Source: Planktothrix sp. PCC 11201 (lineage in GTDB: Bacteria; Cyanobacteriota; Cyanobacteriia; Cyanobacteriales; Microcoleaceae). From it: a DNA stretch of 64,000 nt. Made by a program: the position numbers and the translations under genes. Of this stretch, positions 11,701 through 23,700 are shown one piece after another. Within the stretch, counting starts at the first letter, position 1; every line of letters starts with the position of its first letter. Where the stretch lies: positions 430,205-494,204 of the forward strand of contig NZ_LT797688.1 of assembly GCF_900009135.1 (NCBI RefSeq), in the 5' to 3' direction. The notes below the pieces were generated by a model. The model was not told where the DNA came from, searched no databases, and worked only from the letters and a program-made list of their open reading frames with translations.

Positions 11701-14700
11701 GTGCGATCGAGGAATCGGCAAATATAACATCGGTTGCCTGTTGTTTCCCTGTAATAATTTCGGGTAAAGCACGTAAACAAGGTTCTATCAGATTAACTAG
11801 AGCTTTTTGATTGCTATCTTGCAGCCAGGTTGTTTTGAATGTATCCCATTCTTGCCATAAATATGCTTGGTCAATAAATGGCTGTTTATTTATATAATTC
11901 TGTACATCATATTCCAGATATGCTTTTGCTTGCAAGATTTGTAAGCTTTCTTCTAGCCATCGCTTATAGGATTTAGCGATCGGTAAAACAAAAGTACCTT
12001 GTTCGGAACGCTTTTCAAATAAGCCTAAAGACTGCAAAGTAGTTAATAGTATTTTGTGCAACATTTCTTCCATTAAAGCAGCTTGTTCGGCGGTGGAAGC
12101 TTTGATGTCGATCGCTGGAAGAGACTGTTCCGCAAGATATGTTGGCAAACTATCCATGCAGGAAGGAAGTTCATTTTGATAATTTACGATCCATTCTTCT
12201 ATGTCTTGATGCTGAGTGTTACTCCCGGATGGTAGTTGCTTTAACAAAGCTAACTGATTTAGTGGCGATCGTAGCAGGGTTTGGATGGCTGCTATACCTT
12301 CTTGGGGTTCTATTGAACCGACTCCTGCTTGTATCATGCGATCGCGATATGCACTTGTCGCCACCACACCGACACTACCCCAATAGCCCCAGTTCATCAC
12401 TTTCACTGGACAAGACCATTCCTGCGCCAGTTGACTAGCAAACGCATCTTTAAAGGTACATCCAGCCGCATAATTACTTTGCCCTGGCATTTTGGCAAAG
12501 GACTGCATGGAAGAGAAAAATAGGACAAAATCTAACGCTTCCTTGGCGAACACTTGCGCTAGACGCACGCTTACATCAATTTTCGCCCTTAGCCCAGCCT
12601 GGAATTGTAGTTCATCCATTTTAGCCAAGCTTTTGTCTGCCAGGACAATTGCCGAATGAATCACGCCATGAATATTACCGTAGCTGTCTTTAATTTCCTG
12701 ATACGCTGTTTGTAAAGTCTCTAGGTCGCTGGCATCAGCTTCGATGTAGATTGGTGGAGTGCCGAGTTTTGATAAAGCGTCCAGTTTTTCCTGAATCGAA
12801 GCATCTTTTTTTCTTCTGCCCAGCCAAATAATCCGCGCTTGATATTGCTCGATCATCCACCGACTCCAGGCTTCGCCAATACCACCTGCGCCGCCAATCA
12901 CCACATAAACCCCATGAGAACGATAGCAAGGTTGTGATACCTCACTTTCAAAAACAGGTATCAAAGCTTGTTTAAACCATTCCTTCCCTCGATAGGCAAT
13001 TGCATCGCCATTTTTATCTGCGGGTAATGTCAGCATATCGCGAACAGGCCAATTTTGCGGGGCTGCGTCCATATCTAACAAACGAATTTGCCAATGGGGA
13101 TATTCTTTGGCAAGGGAACCGATCAGTCCGTGTACGCTGGCGTATGTGGGGTTGATGATGTCTTGTTTGTGTACTGCTTGTGTTTGTGTGGTAATAACTG
13201 TCCAATGTAGTTCTCGATCGCCATAACCGTACTCCAGCAGCACTTTCAGTAAACGAAATAGATAAAGTGTTCCTTGGTTTTGCTCACTAATCAGTGATTC
13301 CTGTGCTACAGAAGTTATGGGAAGATCCGGGGCTATCCAAATAATATGCAATGTGTTCTTCTGAGATGATAATGCTTCAATTTGGCGGGTTGTCTCTTCG
13401 AGTTTTGTTTCAGAACACCACAAAACATCAGAATAAATCTGTCTAAAGGTAGCTTTTTGTTGTTCGTTACCACCTATAATCAAAATGTGATCGCTAGTAA
13501 AAGTGTCGCCCTGATCTTCTATTTGCTGAAGCGAGATGGCATTCCATACAGGGGTTAACAAGGTTAAACTAGCTTCTGGTGAGACTAACGCCCGATCAAG
13601 TCCTCGTGAAGAGAAACCTCGCATCCTAACGCAAATCTGTCCCCGATCGTCGCACAGATCGATATCAAGTTTTTGCATCTGTGCATTGCTATGGCTAGAT
13701 TCACGAATCCAAGCCCAACTTGGCATTAATCCTTTATCATGTATTTCCAGCGCTTCTAGTGCGAATGGTAAGGAGGGTTTGGAGACAGAGGAAACCTCGC
13801 TGTCTATAGCCAAACCTAGCGAAGCCTGCAAAGCAGAATCCATCAAACTCGGATGCAAAACAAATTCATCTGCGGTGTTGGCAACAGAGGTAGGCAAGCA
13901 GAGTTTGGCGAGTACCTGGCGATTTCCTATGTAGACAGTATCAATCCCCCTGTGTCCTGGGCCGTATTTAATGCCGACTGATTCAAAGATTTGATAACAT
14001 TGATCCGCAGAAAGTTTGTTTTGCTGACACTGAGTTTGTAAATTCACTAGATCCAAAGCTTGGCTTTTATCTAAAAAGCAAAGCTCCACAAAGCCTTGGC
14101 AATGTAAGATAGTATTTGTCTGGTTGGAATCAGTATAAATTTCAAAGCTAATGGTCGTGATGTCTTCTACTTGCAATGCGGTATGCACTTTTAACGGCTG
14201 GTTTTCAACAATAATTGGTTTTACCCAAGCTACGTTAGAAAAACGCAGGTCGTATTCTTCTATTTGTGTATTGATCGCCACAGTAACCGCCTTACGAACC
14301 ATTTCCAGATAAGCAACTCCAGGTAGAACTCGTTTACCTTGCACCAAATGATCGGCTAAGAAAAACTCTTTACCGCTAAAGCTAGAACTAAAACATTGCC
14401 GGAAAAAGTTTGAGGTATTTTCGTGGATCAGTGGGTGTAATTTGACAATACTTTGTTCCTCTGACAAGGCGGAATTTTCAGGTTTGATATTAAGTAATTT
14501 TTCGATCCAGTATTTTTCTGGTTCAAAGGGATAGGTTGGCAGACTGACACGATCGGGTTTTGACTCACCATAAAGTTTGTACCAATCAACCTGCAATCCC
14601 TGACTCCAAAGCTCAACTAATTTGGCGAATTTTCGGCGTTGAATCCATTTTTCGATCGCCTCCTGAAGTTCATCATCGTCAGTAAATAAAGCTAATGATT

Positions 14701-17700
14701 TTTTATTTCCTTTCACCTGTCCGCGATACAGATCTTCAATCCCAGTTTCACGGGCAATAAAGCGACTAAGTTTTTGTTTGAGTTCATCTAAGGAATGAAC
14801 AATCAAAGCTAAACGTTCTTCCATTGCTTCACGCCCTATTTGAAGAGTATAGGCGATCTCACGCAGGGTTAAGTTGGCGGCTTGCTTTGAATTCAAGTAA
14901 TCGGATAAATTTTGAGCAACACAGTAGAGACGATTTTCATTTTTTGCTGATAATGTAATGATTTGTGCTTCATTATTGCGATCGCCTTCTCTCATCTCAC
15001 TAACCCACTCTTCCCTGACATACTCTTCTACAATCAAGTGAGCATTCGCTCCACCAGCACCAAAAGAAGAAATTCCCGCTCTTCTGGGATATTCTTTAGT
15101 TTCACCCTCAATCTTGATCGCTGGTCTTTTCCATGTTGACAGTGTTTGCTGCAAAACAAAGGGGGTTTTGTCAAAATTAATATTAGTGTTTAATTCAGTA
15201 GCATGAAGACTTGGCACAATTTGCTTGTGTTTCAGTTGCAGAATAATTTTTGTTAATCCTGCAATACCTGCGGCTGCTTCCAGGTGTCCCAGATTGGATT
15301 TAACTGAACCTAATGCACAGAAATTGGTAGCGGTGGTATATTTTTGGAAGGCTTTGGTTAAACCGCTGATTTCGATCGGATCGCCTAACTCGGTTCCCGT
15401 TCCATGTGCTTCAATATAACTGAGCGTGCGTGCGTCTATTCCAGCTTTATTCAAAGCTTCTTCGATTAATTCGGCTTGTGCATTCGGATTGGGTATTGTG
15501 TAACCATTGGTTTTTCCGCCATGATTCACACTTGAAGCACGAATGACTGCATAGATATTATCGCGATCGGCAATTGCTCGCTCAAGAGGCTTAAGCAATA
15601 CCGCACCTACGCCTTCACCTGGCACAAAACCGTTAGCGCCTTTGCCAAAGCTTTTACATTTCCCATCTGGTGAAAGCATATTAGCCGCACACAATTGAAT
15701 ATAAGAAGAAGGATGAAGATATAAATTAACGCCCCCAGCAATAGCCAACTCGCACTCCCGACGACGAATATGTTCGCAAGCTTCGTGAATAGCCGTTAAC
15801 GAAGAAGAACACATTGTATCGATCGGTAAGCTTGGCCCCCGCAGATTTAAAATATAAGAAACGCGATTAGCAACCGAGCTAAAAGATGTATGCGGGTAAA
15901 CTATTTCGCCACGCTGCCATAGTTCTGGGCCATATAAGTTAAAACCTGTTTTGGTAATACCAACAAATACTCCGACTTGCTGTTGAAACTTATCTCGTAG
16001 TGTTTCTCTGGTGTAGCCTGCATCTTCGATCGTCTCCCAAGCAGTTTGCAAAAACAGGCGTTCCTGCGGATCGATACCGATAGCTTCACGAGGAGAAATC
16101 GAAAAGAACAGAGGATCGAAATCAGCAAAATTGGTAATAAAACTTCCCCATTTACTGTAACTTTTACCTTGAACAATAGCCTCTTCTAAATTCTCATGAT
16201 AAAAGCCTTCCAAAGACCAACGTTCTGGAGGAATTTCTGTTACACAATCTTTGCCTGAGAGTAAATTTTCCCAATAAGCTTGGGGTGTATTGGCTTGAGC
16301 ATAACGACCAGCTATACCAATAATTGCAATTGGTTCATATTGCCAAGGTGTCTGTACTTTTAAAGAAAGATTAGATGATATTTTAAACTCTGGAGTAACT
16401 TTAAATTCGGAGACAATTTTAGGTTTTGAAGGTGTTGATTTGTCAGTTGTAGAATCAGTAGCTAAACCAGTCCAGTTAATACATTTTTGTCTGTATTCGG
16501 TCATTAAATATTTTGCTAGTTCGCTGAGTGTCTGATGTTCATAGAGCAGAGTTTTGGAAATTTCACCAAAAATTGTTTCCAAACGAAGGTTCATTTGAAT
16601 AACAATCATTGAGTCAATTCCATAGTGTTCTAGAGGTTCTTCTGCCTCGATGCGATCGACGGATAATTTAATAATGCTGCCAAAAAGAGTTTTACATTGG
16701 TGTAATGTTTTGGTTAATAGGTGGCGATCGTCGATCGCAAAATCTGAAGATGAAGGCTGATCATAACTAAGCTCTGTCGATGCAGCAAACAACCCTTGTC
16801 GAATTTTGCTCAGATTACCTGACAACACCATAACTTGATTTGGTTTTAAATTAAGTACACGCAGCAACGCATTTATGCCACTGTTAGTTTGCAAAGCTTC
16901 GATCCCTGTATTTTGTTCTAAGGCATTTAACTGTTGCTCATCCATACCCATACCGCCTTCTTTCCAGAAAGGCCAATTAATCGAAAGGCTTCGACCAAAA
17001 CGTTTATTTGACGCACACAAAGTATGACGATAATGAGCATAAGCATCCATAAAAGCATTAGCAGCAGCATAGTCCACCTGACCAGCATTACCCAGCACTG
17101 CAACACCTGAAGAAAACAAGATAAAGAAATCCAGATTAATTTCCTTGGTAGCTCGATCCAAATATACCGTACCGCAAACTTTAGGTGCTAACACCTGTTG
17201 AAACTCTGCAACCGTTTTTTTAATAATAAAATTGTCCCGAATAATCCCAGCTGAATGCAAAATCCCATCAAGTTTAGTGAAATCCCGTAAAATATTTTGG
17301 ATCAAATCATCCACTTCTTTCGGTTGACTGATATCAGCTTGTCGATATTCAATTCGCGCACCTAATAGTTTCGCTTCTTGTTGCAGTAATTCTTGTTTTT
17401 TCTTACTTAACAAAGAGCGACCCGCTAGAATAATAGTTGAATTCTTGACAGAACGAGCAATTTCTTTAGCAAAAATCAAACCTAAGCCACCAGCGCCGCC
17501 AGTAATTAAATAGACTCCCCCTTCTTTCCAAGGTATGTAAGTAGCTTGCTGTTCTGAAATAGGAAGTTCTTTCCAAGAAATTACTTGACGTTGGGTAAGT
17601 CGGTATCTGATTTGTAAATCTTCTGGGCACTGACTATTTTCTGGGATTTGTTTAATTAATTGGTCGTTTGTGTTGTGGCGATCGACTTCAATAACTTGCC

Positions 17701-20700
17701 CAATAATTTTGGGATTTTCCCAATGTGCAGTTTTCAGCAAAGCAGAAAGTCCTTGAAACAGACAACCAGTATCTTCAGGGTCATCTGTTCCGTTACCTGG
17801 AATTACAATCTGTACTAATATTTTGCCTTTCGGTTGATTCTCTAAAATTTCTTTGAGATGCGTAAAAACCTGTTCGCAAATAGATTGATAGCGTAGCGCC
17901 AAATCTTCACTCTGAGATTGAAGTACACGACAAATGACATTTTGAGATAAATGGCTTTCTTCACCCGTAGGCACATCCATTTCACAGAATAGAATCAGGT
18001 GTTGACTATAATTTAGAGAAGCAAGATCGACTGAATCTGACTCGATCGAAGTCGCCTTTTCTTGCCAAACTGGGTGACACATCAATACCCCAAAAGTTTC
18101 ATCAGCTTCGACTGGTGATTCCGACAATCCATCGGATTTAGCCTTATGTTGAACAGGTGTCGGAAGCCAGTAACTTTCACGCGCAAACGGATAGGTTGGC
18201 AAACTGATCCGCTTGGGTAAAGTTCCGGTGTAAAATTTATTCCAGTTCACAGAAAGCCCTTTGACCCAAAGCTTGAGGATTTTGTCAAATTTCCTGCCCT
18301 CAATCCACTTTGCCAGTATTTCCTGTAAATCATCATCAGACCCAAAAGTTTCTACAGTATCTTTGTTTCCTTTAGTGCTACCTTCATATAAGTCTTGATT
18401 TTCTTCGCGATCGCTAATATAAACCGCCAGCTTTTCTTTAAGTTCCTCAATCGAAGAAACCACAAAACCTAAACGATATTCCATTTCCTCACGTCCAATT
18501 TGAAGCGTGTAGGCAATATCACTAAGACGTAATAGATTAGTTGAAGAAGAATTGTAGCTGGCAATGAGAAAGTTATACAAGTTGCTGGCAATTTCAACCA
18601 AACATTGCTTATTCTTAGCTGATAAAATAATTGCTCTAGCTTCGCCGTTGTCTGGCTGTTTGGCGGCTGTCTGGCTAATATATTCTTCTAAAACCAGATG
18701 AACATTAGTACCGCCAATGCCAAAACTACTGACTCCGGCACGCCTGGGTATGGGGTTTTGTTCCGCATCCTGTAAAGCCGTCCAAGCTTGAGTATTTTTC
18801 GCTAAATAAAAGGGGCTGTCAGTTAATTGCAAATAAGGGTTTGGTTCTTGAAGATGACAATTACCGGGAATGATGCGATGTTTCATCATCAATAAAACTT
18901 TTAGAACACCGGAAATTCCCGCAGCGGCTTCCAAATGTCCGATATTAGTTTTCACGGATCCCAGCGCACAATGGGGCTCTTTTGCAGGCTCACTTCCGTT
19001 TTGTTGATAAAGTTGGGCAAACGCGCCCTTGAGTCCGTTAAATTCGATCGGATCGCCAAGGGGAGTTCCCGTTCCGTGAGCTTCAATATAACTCACAGTT
19101 TCTGGGGCAATTCCTGCTTGGGTGTAGGCTGAAACTATTAATTCTTGCTGTGCTATTGGATTAGGTGCTGTGGGCGAAGTTGCCTTACCACCGTGATTTT
19201 CTGCCGAACCACGAATAATTCCGTAGATAGAATCATTGTCCTCTATGGCTTTTGCCAAGGGTTTTAACAAGATAGCGCCAACGCCCTCGCCTCTGACATA
19301 ACCATTAGCACTTTTATCAAAGGTTTTGCAGCGTCCATCTTCACTTAACATACCGCTTTGATCGGCTGCAATCACCAATTGAGGGTTAGCAATAATATTT
19401 ACTCCTCCAGCTATAGCCATTTCACAACTTCCTTGGCGTAAGCTTTCGATCGCACGATGAATAGCCACTAAAGAACTAGAACAAGCTGTATCTATCGCCT
19501 CACTAGGCCCGCGAAAATTCAGTAAATACGAAACACGATTAGCCAGCATAAAGGGAAACATTCCATAATATTCTGGGGAATTTTCCTTCATTAGTGCTTG
19601 CTGCATTAAATCTTTATAGTCTGTAGTAGTGACTCCTACATAAACAGCGGTTTTGCTTCCAGACAGATCGCTCGCCCGATAACACGCGTCTTCAATTGTC
19701 GCCCAAACTGTTTGCAAAAACAGCCGAAATTGCGGGTCTATTAACTCGGCTTCTACTGGGGAAATTCCAAAAAATAAAGGATCGAAGCGATCGACATCAG
19801 TAATAAAACCGCCCCATTTAACATTAGTTTTGCCACTTTGATTCTGGCGATCTCCGTAGTAATCTCGCCAGTTCCAACGGTTTTCAGGTATTTCACTAAT
19901 TAGATCGCGGTTAGCCTCTAAATTATGCCAAAACTCTGTCAGATTTTCTGCGCCCGGAAATTTGCCGCTCATGCCAATAATGGCAATAGGAGCAACTTTA
20001 GTTTGATTGTTTTGAGTCAAGATAGAATCAACGATTGTGATAGGTAAAGGTTCAAAACCTTGGTTTTTCTCTATTTGCTCTGGTGCGACTTGAGGTTGGC
20101 TGGGTAAAGCAGCTTTTTTTGAGAGTTTGTATTTTTTTAGTAAGGCTTCTTGATGATTTTCTATTAGTGAGTTGGTGAGCGATCGCAAACTTGAATACTC
20201 AAAAAACAGCGTTGGCATTAATTCCAAACCATAGGTTTCATTTAAATAATTAGTAAAACTCGTAAAGCTAATCGAATCAAAACCATAAACAAAAAACTCA
20301 GCGTCAATTTCAATTTCTTCCGGTTTAACTTTCTGTAAGCGACAGATAAATGCAGCAATATCTTTATGCAGTAATCGTATTAGCCATTTCCGTTGACTTT
20401 GCTCATCCTGATTTGTCTGCTCAGAAAACTCTGATTTATCTATTTGAACTTGCTGTTGATTTTCTCTAGTTGATGATGACGATAATAAACGCGATCGAAT
20501 TTTTTCAGTTTCGCCTTGAGCCACAAAAACCTGGTTAAACTCAGAAGCTAAAGCCCACTCATAAGCTTTTAACCCTGCATGAGTTTCCAATGCAATCATC
20601 CCAGTATTTTGCTGCATCAAAGTTTCAGTCTGTGCATCTACTCCCATGCCACCATCTTTCCACAAAGGCCAGTTTAGGGAAATAGTTTTACCAAAACGCT

Positions 20701-23700
20701 TTCCTTGCTGAACAAGGAGATTTCGCGCTTCAGCAAAGCTATCAAGAAAAGCATTTGCTGTGGCATAATCAGCTTGACCAATACTGCCAAAAACGCCTGC
20801 GATCGAAGAAAATAAAACTAAAAAATCAAGTTTTATATTTTGACAAACTTCATCTATCGCCAAAGTTCCGGCTACTTTAGGACGCAATACATTAATAAAT
20901 TCTTCACTTGTTTTATTCACAATATAAGCATCTTGATTCAATCCAGCACTGTGAATAATGCCATTTAATTTGCCATACTTTTCTTGAATTTTTTGAATCA
21001 GATCTGCCACTGCTTTCTTATTGCTGATATCGCAACTTAGATAGCTAATTTCGATATCCGCTTGTTGAAGTTCTTGCAATAGTTTTTCTTTAGCTGCATT
21101 CAATGGAGAACGCCCACTTAGAATCAGCTTCAAGCCTTTAATTTGACTAAAATATTTGACAAAAATTTGTCCTAAACCGCCTAAGCCACCCGTAATCCAA
21201 ACTACATCACCTTCATGTAATAAATCTGTATTAAAAAGAGATTTTTCTTGGCTATTACTAAAGTCGGATACTTCGTTTAGCTTTTTGGTTTTTCTGGTTC
21301 CAGTTTGGGTATAGAATACTTCTACATCGGGTGTGTCTGATTTGATTTCTGTTGCTACTAATTCAACAAAACTTTCTGTTCGATCGTCGATCGCATAACG
21401 AATTATTTTGCCTACTATTTTGGAATTTTCAAATCTCGCTGTTTTAAGTAAAGCAGCCAAACCTGCATAAAGATAAGTATGTTCATTTTCAGTTAAAAGT
21501 ATAATTATTGGCTGAATAAGTTTAGGCTTTTGGACAATACAGCTTTTGATTTGCTGAAAAACTCGCAGAAAGTTATCCTGAACTGTTTCGGCAATATCTG
21601 CATTCACTAATGTTAGGGTTTCAATGTTTGCTGTAGGCCATTTATGGCGCAATAAGTTTTTGAGTTTTGGGTTTTCTTGAACAAGAATAAAGATAGGAAC
21701 ATTTGTGTCTAAAGATGTTGCTTGCTTTGAGTATTGATAATCAGATAAAGCACTTTCTTGCCATTGAGTGCTGGCATAAATTACATTACGTTGTCCCAGA
21801 GTTTTTTCAGTAATTGCCCGACCTTGTAATGCACCTGGAATGGTAGTGGTAAAGCCTTTAAATGAAACAATTATTTCGCCCTTTTCATCTATTAAGTCGA
21901 TATCGTGTTTATTGGCAGAGTTCAATCTTAGATATGCGTAAGCTTGTTCAGGTATTTCTTTATATATCCAAAGATTATCTAAGGCAAAAGGAAGAGGCAA
22001 ATGTTCCTGCGATCGATTCAGTAAAGAAAAGAGAACACTTGTTAAGATTGCACCATTAGTTATGCTGGGATGAAGGACATAATCTTCTCTTCCTGATTTC
22101 AGACTATCGGGTAATTGAAGTAAGGCTATTGCTTCTTTTTCGTTGTGCCATAATTGTTTGATTGTTAGTAAACTAGAGCCATGCGTAGATTGCAAAAGTC
22201 GATCGCAATCAGCCGTTTCTATCCTAGCTGAACAGCGAGAAAGAATATCCTGAATATTAAGTTTAGGGGGTGTTGCTGGGTACAAAATCCGATCAACGAC
22301 CAGTTGGCATTGAAAATGTATTTTTTCTTGAGAAGTCCGATCTTGTGTGGTGATAATCAAGGGAAGTCGATCGCTTTCTTGATGCAATTGAACAGATACA
22401 TCTTGAACTTGTCCAGTAATAAAAAGAAGCTGACTCCAAACAATATTTTTGAGTCCAATAATTTTCTGCCCTGTGCTAATCTGACCAGCACTGCAAGCCA
22501 TTTCCAGGTAAGCTGTACCTAGCATAACTTGTTGATGATCTCGAAGAAAAAATTCTTCTCCTGTGAATCGACTGACAAATCGATCGCCGACTTGTTGATG
22601 CAATAAGGGGTGCATTAATGTTTGTGGAGAACGGAAGATCCGAGAAGAAAAACCTCTCATCACTACACAAATTTTGCCGATATCATCGCATAAATCCAAA
22701 TCAAATTTTTGAATCGGGCTATCTCCTTTATTCTGCTCAGAATAGCGTATCCAAACCCACATTGAAATACTACATTTCGCCTTTATTTCCAGCGTTTCCA
22801 AAGCATAAGGTAAAGAGGAATGTTGTTCTGTATCAGATGCCTGTATACCAAGAGCAAAACCGATCGCCGCTTGCAATGCTGAATCCAGCATACTCGGATG
22901 AAGTGTAAACTGTTCGCGATCGTCCCAAACCGAGGAAGGCATTTTTAGTTCTGCTAATATCTGATTATTACCAAAATGAACTGCTGCTATACCTTGATGT
23001 CCTTCCCGGTATTCAATACCCATAGCCATAAAAACTTGATAGCATTGCTCTGGAGTGAAATGATTTTGATTTGTTGTTTCCTGCAAATCTTCCAGATCCA
23101 GATAAGTTTCACTATCAGGTGTTTTTAAGATAGCAATACCTTGACAGTGCATGGTGCGACTTTGCTGATTAGGAGAGTGTTTATCGTCAGTATAAATTTC
23201 AAAACCAACTTGTGAATTTTCTTTGGCAAACAAGCGGATATGAACCGTTTTTTCTGGATCATCAATAACTAGCGGTTGTTGCCAGATAATATTCTTGAGT
23301 TGTATGGCACCCAAATCATTAACTGAGGTGGCATTTTGCACCGCAACTCGTGCCATTTCCAGATAAGCAACACCAGGGAGAATTTTTTGACCTTGCACAA
23401 GATGATCGGCAAGGAAAAATTCTTCACCGCTAAAGGTAGAGGTAAATTTGTGTTCGTTGAGAGTAGAAGTATTACAGTGTAATAAGGGATGAAGAGCCGT
23501 AAAAAGCGGAGTAGGTTTAACTTTTGTTGGTATCCAGTGACTTACTTGAGCAAAAGGGTAAGTTGGCAAGCTGACACGGGCAGGTTTTGGGAAATTTTTC
23601 TCCAACGCATAAAGGTTTTCCCAATTTAAATAAACTCCTTGAATCCATTCCTGTGCAAGTTTATCGAGTCTGCCTTCAAGCATCCATTGTTGTAAAATTG

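Noticed and set aside
13536-13934. 132-codon open frame on the plus strand
   Set aside because: It is antisense to the DH region of PKS-C and has no recognisable protein features.
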